Below are positions 20,225-32,699 of a DNA stretch of 64,000 nucleotides, in pieces. The notes under the pieces are model-generated. The model saw only the letters and a list, made by a program, of their open reading frames with translations. It had not been told where the DNA came from and did no database searches. A program made the position numbers and the translations under genes. The stretch comes from Sipunculus nudus. Taxonomy: Eukaryota > Annelida > Sipuncula > Golfingiida > Sipunculidae. The stretch is from contig CM049322.1 in assembly GCA_026874595.1 (NCBI GenBank), positions 24,775,400-24,839,399 on the forward strand, read 5' to 3'. Numbering within the stretch: position 1 is the first letter of the stretch; every line of letters starts with the position of its first letter.

Positions 20225-22830
20225 TAGATGTGTCGGAACGACACGAATGCCCCCGCCTGGGGCAAATTAGAAACATTTGTTAAATTTTGAAAAATTTTTT
20301 AAGTTCAGGAGGTGTCGTATGGTCAAAAGTAGGTCAACAAGAGGAAAATGCAAACTTGATCTGTAACGGGTCATTATCAAGCAACACACCAAAAGTCAGG
20401 CCAGTATCTGCAGGCATTGTGAGAAAAAGTCTATACATGTGCATTTCAATAAAAATTTCTGTCTTTCATGAAATTTTCTATGTTTAGGAGCTGTAAAACA
20501 ATCAAAAGTAGGTCAACCGGGACGAAACGCGATCTCGATCTGTAACTGTCATTATCTGCCCACACAAAAAATCAGGGTGGTATCTGCAGGCATTGAGGAG
20601 AAAAAGTCCGTACATATGCATTTGTTATGAAAATTTCTATTTTTCATGAAAGTTTCTATGTTCTTCTATTTTTCATGAAATTTTCTATGTTCAGGAGCAG
20701 TCAAATGGTCAAAAGTAGGTCAACTGGGACAAAACAAGAACTCGATCTGTAACTGGTCATTATCTGCCTACACACCAAAAGTCAGGCCCGTATCTGCAGG
20801 CACTGCGAAAAAAAGTCCGTACATGTGCACTTTTTTATGAAATTTCTATGTTACAGCACCGTCAAACGGTCAAAAGTAGGTCAACTGGGACAAAACGTAA
20901 ACTCAATTTGTAACTGGTCATTATCTGCCCACTCACCAAAAATCAGGCCAATATCTGCAGGCATTGAGGAGAAAAATCTGTACATGTGTATTTGTCATGA
21001 AAATTTATATTTTTCATGAAATTTTCTATGTTCAGGAGCCGTAAAACGATCAAAAGTAGGTCAACTGGGACGAAACGAGAACTCGATCTGTAACTGGTCA
21101 ATATCTGCCCACACACCAAAATTCAGGCTAATATCTGCAGGCATTGCAAAAAAAAAGTCCGTACATGTGTATTTGTCATGAAAATTTCTATTTTTCATGA
21201 AATTTTCTAAGTTAAGGAGGCGTAAAACGTTCAAAAGTAGGTCAACCAGGACGAAACGCGAACTCGATCTGTAACTGGTCATTATCTGCCCACACACAAA
21301 AAATCATGCAAATATCTGCAGGCATTGCGAAAAAAAAAAGTCCGTACATGTGTATTTGTCATAAAAATTTCTATTTTCATGGAATTTTCAAAGTTTAGGA
21401 GCCGTAAAACGGTCAAAAGTAGGTCAACTGGGACGAGACGCGAACTCGATCTGTAACTGGTCATTACCTGCCTACACATAAAAAATCAGGCCAATATCTG
21501 CAGGCATTGCGAAAAAAAAGTCCGTACATGTGTATTTGTTATAAAAATTTCTATTTTTCATGAAATTTTCTAAGTTTAGGAGCCGTAAAACGGTCAAAAG
21601 TAGGTCAACCGGGACAAAACGCGAACTCGATCTGTAACTGGTCTATATCTGCCCACACCAAAAATCAGGCCAATATCTGCAGGCATTGCGAAAAAAAGTC
21701 CGTACATGTGTATTTGTCATGAAAGTTCATATTTTTCATGAAGTTTTCTATGTTCAGGAGCCGTAAAACGATCAAAAGTAGGTCAATCGGGCCAAAACGC
21801 TAACTCGATCTGTAACTGGTCTATATCTAGCCACACACCAAAAATCAGGCTAATATCTGCAGGCATTGCAAAAAAAGTCCGTACATGTGTATTTGTCATG
21901 AAAATTTCTATTTTTCATGAAATTTGCTAAGTTAAGGAGGCTTAAAACGTTCAAAAGTAGGTCAACCAGGACGAAACGCGAACTCGATCTGTAACTGGTC
22001 ATTACCTGCCTACACATAAAAAATCAGGCCAATATCTGCAGGCATTGCGAAAAAAAAGTCCGTACATGTGTATTTGTTATAAAAATTTCTATTTTTCATG
22101 AAATTTTCTAAGTTTAGGAGCCGTAAAACGGTCAAAAGTAGGTCAACCGGGACAAAACGCGAACTCGATCTGTAACTGGTCTATATCTGCCCACACCAAA
22201 AATCAGGCCAATATCTGCAGGCATTGCGAAAAAAAGTCCGTACATGTGTATTTGTCATGAAAGTTCATATTTTTCATGAAGTTTTCTATGTTCAGGAGCC
22301 GTAAAACGATCAAAAGTAGGTCAATTGGGCCAAAACGCAAACTCGATCTGTAACTGGTCTATATCTAGCCACACACCAAAAATCAGGCTAATATCTGCAG
22401 GCATTGCAAAAAAAGTCCGTACATGTGTATTTGTCATGAAAATTTCTATTTTTCATGAAATTTGCTAAGTTAAGGAGGCTTAAAACGTTCAAAAGTAGGT
22501 CAACCAGGACGAAACGCGAACTCGATCTGTAACTGGTCATTATCTGCCCACACACGAAAAATCAGGCAAATATCTGCAGGCATTGCGAAAAAAAGTCCGT
22601 ACATGTGTATTTGTCATGAAAATTTCTATTTTCATGAAATTTTCAAAGTTTAGGAGCCGTAAAACGGTCAAAAGTAGGTCAACTGGGACGAAACGCGAAC
22701 TCGATCTGTAACTGGTCTGTATCTGCCCACACACCAAAAATCAGGCCAATATCTGCAGGCATTGGGGAAAAAGTCCGTACAACTGTTTGATTTCGGAATG
22801 ACGAAAGGACGGAAGGACAGACATGGGTAA
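20225..22830. repeat. ~180-bp tandem array, 14 units
   Basis: Units share 'gtcaaaagtaggtcaac', 'gaactcgatctgtaactgg', 'atatctgcaggcattgcg', 'gtccgtacatgtgtatttg' and 'atttttcatgaaattttcta'. Edges are 'tgtcggaacgacacgaatgc' on the left and 'aatgacgaaaggacggaagg' on the right, which look like the real borders of a dispersed element that has been tandemly amplified. The three-unit blocks at about 21500-22040 and 22040-22580 are nearly identical, a recent higher-order duplication of about 539 bp. Confidence 0.93.
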
Positions 22831-23658
22831 AACTATAACAAAGTTCATACATATACATACACTGTATACTGTATTTAACTGAACGGAATACAATCTAATT
22901 CAGTTAAAATCAATCAATTAAGAGTGTATTTCCACAAGGATAAGGCGAGGTGAAGAAAAGCTCGATATCAAATTAAATATTTAATTATTCATCTCAACAC
23001 GAAGAGGTCAAAGCCTATCAATAAGCTGAAACAATTCACGTGAACGGCGCAGGTCATGACTGAGAAATCATTTAGATAGAAATGTAGCCATTGTGGGTAT
23101 ATATCCAACTTTTTCTTGTTAATATACACATAGATAGGAGCAAGGTATGTATAGACAGACGCTTGTAGCCCCATGTTTCTTTTTTTAGCTTTGTTTTTTT
23201 AAATTGAATTAATGGTTTATTTAATGGTATATAGCCTTAATAAATGAAAATAATGCAAATGATTAAAGATAAACTGAAATGATATAAGAAAACAACTCGC
23301 AGAAATATACAATGTCATGTCTTTGATAAAAATGATAACTGTGGTTTCAGTTGGGTTTTTTTTGGTTGAGCCCCAAAAGCCCCCCCCCCCCCCCCTTGGA
23401 TCCCCGACTGGTTATGACGTACGAGATATATATATATATATGACTCATTGATCAAAGCTGCACAGTGGTAAAATAAACCGCGGCACGTACAATGCGTGGT
23501 AAATCTGGTATCTTGACTAAGGTAACAACCATAGGCGAGGAATCGGCGAATAACTGTATTCGTTATTCTGTTACTAACTATATATATACATATTAAGATA
23601 TTATGACAAATTCACTTATTCTAGTTTACTGCCTTCCTCTCATCTAAATTATACTTAC
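22831..23658. other. No gene recognised
   Basis: Intron sequence with a poly-C tract at about 23381-23395 and a short (TA)n near 23428. Nothing else is supported. Confidence 0.4.
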
Positions 23659-24277
23659 TTTTTCTGGGGGGTTTGGTCGGTCTGATTAGTCGCATGAACG
23701 ACGTGGTCATTGGTGTAGTGTAGCGAGCTGGGCGGGGCGAAGGTGGAGGGGGCGGGGCTTCCACTGGTTTTTCCTCTATAACTTCCTCTGGCTCTTTGAT
23801 TGGCTCTGGTTCCGGTTCGGGTTCCGGTTCAATGTAGAAATATTTTTTAACGGTTTCCGCGTCGATATGGAAGTCGAATGTCCTTACACAAGCAGATTTT
23901 TCACTTGTTCCGGGATCTACAGTGTAGCATTGTAAGATGGCCGTGATATCAGTCTCCCCTTTTTGGGGGTCAACAGGAAGGGGTTCTATTCGGAACTTTC
24001 TGTAATTTCCAGGAAGCTTTTCATGGAACTGCAGGTATGTATAGTTCTTTCCAGGGTCGTCGTTGCATATGCGAATGTCACCGCCAACAGCCAAATCAAA
24101 TAAACATGCGTTTATGAGGTCGAGTTCTTGTCGTTTTGGCTTGACTGGTTCTGCAGGTTTCGCTCTGGCCTTCCAGTGACGTCGAAATACGGGCTTCTCT
24201 TCTTCCTCGTCTATGACTTCTGTTTTCTTGATCTGTCGGAACCCTTGCTGGAGCCTTTGGTTTATACAATCATCAAC
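23659..24277 (-). CDS. Death-domain gene, exon with acidic/Pro-rich linker
   Basis: Acceptor TTCTCGCTTCAG, donor GTAAGTAT. It encodes about 206 residues in phase with both neighbours. It starts VDDCINQRLQQGFRQIKKTE (end of the UPA-like region), followed by acidic and basic stretches. A globular part follows (INACLFDLAVGGDIRICNDD, YTYLQFHEKLPGNYRKFRIE, DITAILQCYTVD). It then has an EPEPEPEPEP run and a Pro-rich linker (VEAPPPPPSPRPARYTT) leading into the death-domain exon. The long flexible linker before the death domain is typical of adaptor-like death-domain proteins. An extension past the donor gives only a short tail and a stop. Confidence 0.75.
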
Positions 24278-24540
24278 CTGAAGCGAGAAGGCAAGTTAAC
24301 GCTATGGTTATAATGTTCTCATGCAGCGCGTATATTAGCCATAGCACCAGCTCAAATTTCTTGTGCTGCTAACATAACAAGCGCCCTGTTCACCTAAATA
24401 ACATTACTAACATGTTTCTCGCCATGGTACATAAATACAAAACAAGATGGTCAGGCGCGCTCATTCTTACCCCTAGCGATGACATTTCTTTAACCGAATT
24501 AGAATGGGACCGTGCATATCAAGATATTTAACATATTATT

Positions 24541-26447
24541 ATGCTAAAGTCTAGAACGGGGCCGTGCATACCCAGGTAGTTAACATATTATTCAGCTACA
24601 GTAGAACGGGGCCGCGCATACCCAGGTAGTTAACATATTATTCTGCTACAGTAGAACGGGGCCGCGCATACCCAGGTAGTTAACATATTATTCTGCTACA
24701 GTAGAACGGGGCCGCGCCTACCCAGGTAGTTAACATATTATTCTGCTACAGTAGAACGGGGCCGCGCCTACCCAGGTAGTTAACATATTATTCTGCTACA
24801 GTAGAACGGGGCCGCGCATACCCAGGTAGTTAACATATTATTCTGCTACAGTAGAACGGGGCCGCGCATACCCAGGTAGTTAACATATTATTCTGCTACA
24901 GTAGAACGGGGCCGCGCATACCCAGGTAGTTAACATATTATTCTGCTACAGTAGAACGGGGCCGCGCATACCCAGGTAGTTAACATATTATTCTGCTACA
25001 GTAGAACGGGGCCGCGCATACCCAGGTAGTTAACATATTATTCTGCTACAGTAGAACGGGGCCGCGCATACCCAGGTAGTTAACATATTATTCTGCTACA
25101 GTAGAACGGGGCCGCGCATACCCAGGTAGTTAACATATTATTCTGCTACAGTAGAACGGGGCCGCGCATACCCAGGTAGTTAACATATTATTCTGCTACA
25201 GTAGAACGGGGCCGCGCCTACCCAGGTAGTTAACATATTATTCTGCTACAGTAGAACGGGGCCGCGCCTACCCAGGTAGTTAACATATTATTCTGCTACA
25301 GTAGAACGGGGCCGCGCCTACCCAGGTAGTTAACATATTATTCTGCTACAGTAGAACGGGGCCGCGCATACCAAGGTAGTTAACATATTATTCTGCTACA
25401 GTAGAACGGGGCCGCGCATACCAAGGTAGTTAACATATTATTCTGCTACAGTAGAACGGGGCCGCGCATACCCAGGTAGTTAACATATTATTCTGCTACA
25501 GTAGAACGGGGCCGCGCATACCCAGGTAGTTAACATATTATTCTGCTACAGTAGAACGGGGCCGCGCATACCCAGGTAGTTAACATATTATTCTGCTACA
25601 GTAGAACGGGGCCCCGCATACCCAGGTAGTTAACATATTATTCTGCTACAGTAGAACGGGGCCCCGCATACCCAGGTAGTTAACATATTATTCTGCTACA
25701 GTAGAACGGGGCCCCGCATACCCAGGTAGTTAACATATTATTCTGCTACAGTAGAACGGGGCCCCGCATACCCAGGTAGTTAACATATTATTCTGCTACA
25801 GTAGAACGGGGCCGCGCATACCCAGGTAGTTAACATATTATTCTGCTACAGTAGAACGGGGCCGCGCATACTCAGGTAGTTAACATATTATTCTGCTACA
25901 GTAGAACGGGGCCGCGCATACCCAGGCAGTTAACATATTATTCTGCTACAGTAGAACGGGGCCGCGCATACCCAGGCAGTTAACATATTATTCTGCTACA
26001 GTAGAACGGGGCCGCGCATACCCAGGCAGTTAACATATTATTCTGCTACAGTAGAACGGGGCCGCGCATACCCAGGCAGTTAACATATTATTCTGCTACA
26101 GTAGAACGGGGCCGCGCATACCCAGGCAGTTAACATATTATTCTGCTACAGTAGAACGGGGCCGCGCATACCCAGGCAGTTAACATATTATTCTGCTACA
26201 GTAGAACGGGGCCGCGCATACCCAGGCAGTTAACATATTATTCTGCTACAGTAGAACGGGGCCGCGCATACCCAGGCAGTTAACATATTATTCAGCTACA
26301 GTAGAACGGGGCCGTGCATACCCAGGTAGTTAACATATTATTCAGCTACAGTAGAACGGGGCCTTGCATACCCAGGTAGTTAACATATTATTCTGCTACA
26401 GTAGAACGGGGCCGTGCATACACAGGTAGTTAACATATTATTATGAT
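24541..26447. repeat. 50-bp minisatellite, ~38 copies
   Basis: Highly uniform 50-bp units (gtagaacggggccgcgcata cccaggtagttaacatatta ttctgctaca). Variants cluster in runs: gcgccta, ccaaggtagt, gccccgcata, and eight successive units with caggcagt at about 25926-26280. The array lies in the intron between two exons of the death-domain gene. The units at both edges are the most diverged. Confidence 0.97.
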
Positions 26448-26618
26448 TCAGTGACCTTATACATGCCCGAGGGAATTCAACCCGGCAACACATTAACGTA
26501 TGAAAGCATTTAAAACATTGACTCTCAAGTTTGATGAACGTATATCAGTTGGACAGAACAGAATATCTTACCAGGCTTGATCTTATTATGTTAATGAGCA
26601 GTGACATGATCGTGCTAC

Positions 26619-26781
26619 CTTTGAGATCGGTACGCAGTCGAACCAGACAGTCCATGACTTGTCTCGCATGTGTATGAACGGCAGCACCTCGCCCCGGGTG
26701 ACGTCATTGTCTTGTAGGATGTGCTTGAACGCTTCTCTCAGACGCCGCTTACGTTGTGGCCGTGACAAGGCAATACAGTAT
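26619..26781 (-). CDS. Death-domain gene, UPA-like exon
   Basis: Exon from 26781 (after GTCGATGCAG) to 26619 (AAAG|GTAGCA), 54 codons. It encodes YCIALSRPQRKRRLREAFKH, ILQDNDVTRGEVLPFIHMRD and KSWTVWFDCVPISK. The hydrophobic strand followed by WTVWFDC fits the UPA domain that follows ZU5 in UNC5, PIDD and ankyrin proteins. Two bases carried from the previous exon complete an Arg codon. It joins the next exon in phase 0. Confidence 0.72.
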
Positions 26782-26914
26782 CTGCATCGACATATTAAAA
26801 CGTTATCAACTTATATCAGATGTGACAATGTATTCACCGAGGCTATCTTTGAATCGATCGTATGGAAATTTCAAAAGCTAGATGCCTTAGCATTATGTTA
26901 ATTTGATTTTAAAA

Positions 26915-28335
26915 CAAGTGGCCCATGGGCCTTGACGCTCAGCTGAATTTGACTGGGTGCTCATTTTTTTATTAATGTTATATATGGTCTGCGATAATAG
27001 CCTATGGCTAATGTTACTATGTTGTAAAACGGACGGAAAATAAAAATTTCGGGATTCAAAGGAGACTTACCAAGGACCCCCTGGATGTTATAATATAAGG
27101 TTCCAAGGAAAATGGATACAATTTGTACACTGTCTGTCTCGGTGCTCAGATTCATACTTTTGGCTCATAGCTCAGAATATATAGCCTACTAATTTCAGGT
27201 TTATAAAGAGATTTGCCTAAATATTCCCTGGATGTTGCTTTAGAAGATTGTAGGCCTGACATTCAGGGTGCTCATATGACACCTTTTTCCTATAGGTTGC
27301 AGAATATAGGTCACTATTTCGGGTTTATAAGGAGATTTGCCTAGAACCTCCCTGGATATTGCGTTAGAAGATTCTGGGCTTAACAGATACTATTTTTGCC
27401 CATCTGACATTCATTTTGTTCATATTATATCTGTTTCCTATAGGTTGCAGAATAAAGGTCACCATGATATAATTTTAGGTTACCAAGGACATTTGCATAG
27501 GATTTCCCAGAATGTTATGTTAGAAGATTCTAGGCCTAATGGATACCATTTGTGCCGGTCTGACTGTCCAGGTGCTCATTTCCTACAGGTCGCAAAATAT
27601 AGGTCGCGGGACCTAATTTCATGTTTCTAAGAATATTTGCCAAGGAGGTAGTAGAATGTTACCTTTGAGAATTATAGGTCTTATGGATACAATACATGGC
27701 CCGTCTGTCTGTGGTGCTCAATACCATTTTTCGGCACATAGGTTGCAGAAGATAGATCACCATGACCTAATTTCAGGTTTTCAAGGACCTTTGCTTATGA
27801 CCTCTCTGAATCTTATGACAGAAGATTCTAGGCCTAATGGGTCCTATTTATGCCCCGTCTGACTGACTGGGTGCTCATATGATATCTTTTCCTATAGGTA
27901 GCAAAATATAGGTCACGGTGTCCTTATTTCATGTTTCCAAGGACATTTGCCTAGGAGGTCTCAGAATTTTACATGAAAAGATTCTTGGCCTAATGGATAC
28001 AATTTTGGCCACATCTGACTTACTGGGTGCTCAAATTCGTGTTTTCGGCCCATAGGTCGCAATAGTTCACCATGATATAATTTCAGGTTTCCAAAAGGAT
28101 TTGCCTGGAACCTCTCTGGATGTTGTGTTAGAAGATTCTAGGCCTAACAGATACAAATTGTGCCCATCTGACATTCAGGGTGCTCATATGACATCTAAAC
28201 CTTACAGGTCGCAGAATAAAGGTCACAGTGACCTAATTTCAGGTTACGAAAGACATTTGCCTAGGACCTCCCTGAATATTACGTTAGAGGATTCAAGGCC
28301 TTGTGGATACAATTTGTGCCATGTCTGACTGTCCG
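26915..28335. repeat. ~158-bp dispersed repeat family, inverted block
   Basis: About nine tandem units in the opposite orientation to the 4.86-7.2 kb block. It opens with 'gtggcccatgggccttgacg ctcagctga', an end I associate with bivalve repeats, and closes 45 bp before the exon at 28380. It includes the perfect palindrome aggtcacagtgacct at 28220-28234. Confidence 0.9.
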
Positions 28336-28379
28336 GATGTTCACAATCATGTAGGTCATATCTACCTGACAGTCCGTAC

Positions 28380-28666
28380 CTTGACAGTTTTTTCGTGTCA
28401 AAGGACACCATGGCCTTAGTCAATTTCAAGGGAGCTTCAAACAGCTGCCACCCATCCGGAGTCATCTCCATGACGACCAGGTCCTCCTCGCTATACTCTT
28501 CGCCTTCTAGTGGTGGCAACGGAAGTTTGATAGTTGCTGCCCTGCGGAATTCTTTTTGGATGCTTGGACGAATGTCGTAAAAATCACTTGCGACCACTAA
28601 ATCCATCATGTCCCCCGGAAACTCCTGCCTCAGTGCAGCAAGGCTCTCCTCATTCATGCGAATAAT
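28380..28666 (-). CDS. Death-domain gene, second ZU5-like exon
   Basis: Acceptor GTTTTCAG, donor AAG|GTACGG, 95 codons plus two bases. Reads IIRMNEESLAALRQEFPGDM, VASDFYDIRPSIQKEFRRAA and TIKLPLPPLEGEEYSEEDL, followed by MEMTPDGWQLFEAPLKLTKA and SFDTKKLSR. The pattern of a regulatory acidic segment, a TIKLPLPP strand, GWQ and a closing strand before UPA matches the C-terminal half of ZU5-type domains. Phases at both ends fit. Confidence 0.75.
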
Positions 28667-28904
28667 CTGAAAACAGTCAAAACACGTGACACAAAATACA
28701 CGAATGTACCAGTAGAAACAAAATATCATAACAATAAACACCCACGAATCCTTAGACTGAACATTCAAAGTCATAGTTTTACCTATTAAAAACAACGTAA
28801 TCATCCATTTTTAAAACTAAGGAATGACGCGTTTTTTAAACGTGGATATGTTCATGGGGATATACAGATGTAGGCTTTTATGTATATGTTTAAATAGAGA
28901 ATTT

Positions 28905-29105
28905 ACCTATATACCTCATGTTCACACGTAGACGGAAAGTCACCTATATACATAATGTTCACACGTAGACGGAGAGTGACCTATACACATTCATGTTCAC
29001 AATTAGACGGTAAGTGACCTATAAACGTATATGTGCACACGAAAAAAGGAAGTTACCCATATACCTCGTGTTCACAAGTAGTCGGAAAGTGATTTAAATA
29101 AGTAT
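28905..29105. repeat. 37-bp minisatellite, diverged
   Basis: Five to six units of about 37 bp (acctatatacctcatgttca cacgtagacggaaagt), the later ones increasingly diverged. Intron sequence. Confidence 0.8.
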
Positions 29106-29869
29106 ATGTTCAAATATGGAGATGGCAGGGGTCTGACATAAGTACGTACATATTCGCACTGAGCAACCAATTACGGGAATACTTGATGTCCCTCGCCCTC
29201 GACGAAACTATCTTGGAAATAATCGCACATGACCGCCCAGCCTGGTGCAGCTCCATCAATAGAGGCTGCAACGTCTCAGAAGCAAATCTTTCTACTGAAG
29301 CACAACGTAGGCTGAACTGCGCCCACAGTTGCGACACCCCCCCCCCCCCACCCTACACACACACACACATACTGATTCCATACATGTGTCTCCTAATTGT
29401 ACTAGGTCCACGGGCGTCAAGGGTATAAGCAAGGATATGGTGCTACTCCCGTGGAAATGTGGGATACGGTGAGTCCAAACAGTGCAATACTTTTATTTTG
29501 ATCCCTGCAATGTATAGACTCATAATTAGATTATCATGTGTTTATCTTCTGTAAATTTATATATAACCAGTTTTAAATCCAACATCAGTATTAATTGTTT
29601 TATGTTTTATAAATTATTGTATTTTTATTACTGTCAAGCGCATAGACATTTTCATGTTATAATGCGATTCTAAGTATAAATAGAATAAAAAAGAATTATA
29701 GATATTTTTTTTTCTTTTATGAGTACAATAATAAGTATTTTATCTAAACCTGGTTTAAAATTACATTAAACCTTTTTTTCTAAAACCCTGAAAATCGAAT
29801 AAGTATATATATTTAAAATGTGTCATACGGACGCTAATATATTTGAATAGTGTCACATACAGGCGCTCA

Positions 29870-29917
<48 letters not shown>

Positions 29918-29920
29918 AGG

Positions 29921-29970
<50 letters not shown>

Positions 29971-30115
29971 GACCTTCCGTGCCCGATCAGACTTATCACC
30001 TATCTCAGGTAACACCACTACCCACTGTAGCCAGTTATTAAATCTTAGGATGTTGAGGTCCTCGTCGCCCGTGATTGACGAACAGTCAATAAAGAAACCA
30101 TCAAGATACACTCAC
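29106..30115. other. Intron, microsatellites
   Basis: No gene. C-run and (CA)n at about 29338-29368; (TA)n-(TG)n-(TA)n compound microsatellite at about 29868-29968. The open frames crossing it are low-complexity shadows. Confidence 0.5.
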
Positions 30116-30301
30116 CTGAATACAGCATTTGATGTCGACGTCTGTAGCCTTCTTCGGAAACCTGACTGTTATGTTTTTGTGGATGCGGGCGTTGTACAGA
30201 CAGCCCTGGACTGGAACGTCAAACTCCTCGTATCGGGGAGCAGACACCAGGCAGTAAATCCCTGTATGCTCCGCCTCCAGCGCCACCATGCGTTTGTTTT
30301 C
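30116..30301 (-). CDS. Death-domain gene, second ZU5-like exon, N part
   Basis: Acceptor TATGTTTAG, donor CAG|GTGAGT, 62 codons, phase 0 on both sides. Reads ENKRMVALEAEHTGIYCLVS, APRYEEFDVPVQGCLYNARI and HKNITVRFPKKATDVDIKCC. The VPVQGG-like turn followed by ITVRFPKKAT is the classic start of a ZU5 domain (beta-strand, Pro-Lys/Pro-Ala motif). Confidence 0.78.
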
Positions 30302-30989
30302 CTAAACATAGATAAATGTTTCCCTTAAGAACTATTTTGAACTCCTGTCGGGTGGTTGTCATTTGTGTTTTGGGTGATTAAATAAATCCAACGTCTCATG
30401 CAAAATAACTGACGGGGTAGAAATAATCACGGTTGACATATGTATAGAATAAATATAAATAATACATTGATGATAAACCTGAATCTCTTCTCAAAAGTAT
30501 ATAATGTAAATATTTTGCCTGTTATAAATGTATGTAACAAGTATGTATATTCAGTATGTAACCCATTTTCTTGGAAGGTATAAAAAAAACCCAGAAACTC
30601 TCTGGTGTAACATTAAAATATTTACCCTGTGTCATGAGCGACATAGTGTTATACAGCTGCCATTTTAATCGGACATGGATTGGAGATGATGATTTTTTTC
30701 ATATTTTTAGTTGAGGCACGGGGCTCTCTTTTTTTTTTTGGGGGGGGGGGGGGGGGGAGGAGCCTCCCTCTTGGGGTACGCGCAGTCTGGCGCCGTCCTG
30801 TCATGTGCGGGAGCTACATTGATTCATTGAGGTGTGAACCTGAGCCAGCCTGACTGGTTTAACACACCGGATAACAATCGGATCTTCCCGAAAGAGAGTG
30901 CTCAGTCAGTCTTTTAAAGCAATCAATTTTGCTGCTTACAGTTTTGCTGTTTAGATGAGATTTCAGCTTGACATTTTTTTTTCACTTAC
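30302..30989. other. Intron, no gene recognised
   Basis: Contains a T-run and G-run at about 30730-30760. Nothing coding is supported. Confidence 0.5.
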
Positions 30990-31326
30990 CAGGAGCTGGA
31001 AGGGTATGTTTTCCCAGTCCGTGCCGTCCGTCTTCTTGGCGAGCAGTGTCAGCTGAAACAGCTCCAGGTCCTCATCATACACCGGCAGCTGCAGGCTCAC
31101 CGTCTTCCTGAGGGACTTGGTGTTACACCCTAACAGAAACAACTCTGACACCAGCTTCTCTTCTGACGTCAGAGGGGGGATGTACTTGTAGCGATCACTT
31201 GGTGAAACCTGGCAACAAGTGATGACGTCACGCTTTCCAAAGGTTCCCTGTTGGACACTCAGATTCCCTCCGAAAGGTAGCGGGAAGTCGCCTCCTCGTT
31301 TACCCGGCGTGATCTCGGCCAGTAAT
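30990..31326 (-). CDS. Death-domain gene, first ZU5-like exon
   Basis: Acceptor TTTTAACTGTAG, donor CTG|GTAAGT, 112 codons plus one carried base. Reads LLAEITPGKRGGDFPLPFGG, NLSVQQGTFGKRDVITCCQV and YIPPLTSEEKLVSELFLLGC, with LRKTVSLQLPVYDEDLELFQ near the end. The order (Gly-Gly turn, strand, CQVSP, P-x-S-E-LFLLG, V-LQLPV) is that of a ZU5 domain. In UNC5 and PIDD, ZU5 packs against UPA and the death domain and controls its exposure. A weaker second acceptor at 31314 is not needed because phase fits the first one. Confidence 0.78.
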
Positions 31327-32132
31327 CTACAGTTAAAACAGAGTCTAAGGGTCTTGTCATAGATATCATAGGTCTGTTTAAATGGTATATCTCGACAACA
31401 TACCATAGGATGTCTTTATATATCTGCCTTTTCATTTTTTTTCTTTAAAAAATTTAAAACTATGAGTTAAAAATTTAAGTGGTTCAATTTAAAGTAAACA
31501 AGCAAATTCGTGGAATTTATGTCCTCCGCTTTCGCCTCTTTTTATTTAAGCTTCCTGTGATCGTCATGCTTGCCTTCTCAATATGTTTTAGTTTTTATTT
31601 TCCCCTGAAGATGTCCCCATATGTCATAGTGCCTGTGCTTTAGTTTTCATTGTCCACCGAAGATGTCTCCACATGTCATAATTTTTGTTGCGAATTGGAA
31701 ACATCAGGGAAATGCTTTGTTGTTTTGGAGCTGGTGATATTAAATTTTCAGACAGACACTCCAAAACCAATTCCAACTAAGATGTGCATGAGAGCAATCA
31801 GTGGCCCAAATCTGAATGAAATCAGATAATATTTAGGAAAGTTATCGCACGGAAACAAAAAAACCTGACAGACGAACACACAGAGGACAGACGGACAGAC
31901 AGACAAACCTAAATCAATGTCCCCCGTTCCGCGGAAGCAGGGGAATAAAATATTGACGTGGCATGACTGAGAGGCCGAACGTTATTTTTCCCTGTGCTCC
32001 GGAGCCACGGGTTTTGTTAATGGCTCTGTCACTCAGCTAAGTATCACTGTTACTGGCTCATGTTAACTCTGTGAAGCCGTTGATATTTGAACTTAATAAA
32101 CCAAAAAAACGAGTGTTGGCCACGTGACCTAC
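31327..32132. other. Intron, dispersed-repeat end
   Basis: Around 31790-31945 is a segment ending gacagacggacagacagac...tgtcccccgttccgcgg, typical of the tail of a dispersed repeat. No gene. Confidence 0.4.
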
Positions 32133-32213
32133 TTGGTGATATCCTCCCCCACCGGATCTCTGGCCTTCATGTCGTCTATAAAGTCACTCTTCTCCGTAAT
32201 TTCGTCCGCGAAC
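32133..32213 (-). CDS. Death-domain gene, short exon before ZU5
   Basis: 81 bp between TTTTCTTCAG and AA|GTAGGT. Only one frame is open: FADEITEKSDFIDDMKARDP, then VGEDIT. It ends with two bases that combine with the first base of the next exon to give Lys, so the splice phase fits. Acidic helical lead-in to the first ZU5-like region. Confidence 0.68.
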
Positions 32214-32699
32214 CTGAAGAAAATGAAAAAGTCGGCGTTAATTGTGGAATAAAAATTAGATTATTAAATAAACTGACAATGTCGCAAAAGAAATTACATC
32301 TTGCGTGGCGTGACAACCTTTAAACTACACGTGACAGTATCTGTCACCTTTTTCTGACAAGTCGCTATCATATTCTTGTACACTGCCTTCCAGTAACAGT
32401 TATGTATAAGAAGTCCATGTAGTCGAGCTGTAATACATTTCTCAACCAAATAGCATTTTCATATGGCAGCAGAGACAGGAAGGCCCTAATTCTACTTACA
32501 CCTGAGGATCAGACATAGTTCCAAAAGAAATGCTGGCCTGTAACACCGAGCTGGACGTGTATATACCCCATGCAGGGGCAGGTACGTTCATTCTGTGCAT
32601 AATGTGCACGATGGTGGGTAACTATAAAATAGAATACAGAAAAAATAGAAATTTCTGGTATTGGAGATGCCTTAGTATCCCCAGACATAAAAAGCATTC
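32214..32699. other. Intron, no gene recognised
   Basis: No domain-bearing frame. A dispersed repeat probably begins near its end. Confidence 0.4.

Noticed and set aside
24541-26447. 50-bp array as a CRISPR array
   Set aside because: Entire unit conserved, no spacers, lies in an animal intron.
28244-28379. Extension of the exon past 28380 along the open frame
   Set aside because: The frame runs into the dispersed repeat; the donor AAG|GTACGG at 28380 fits the phase of the next exon exactly.
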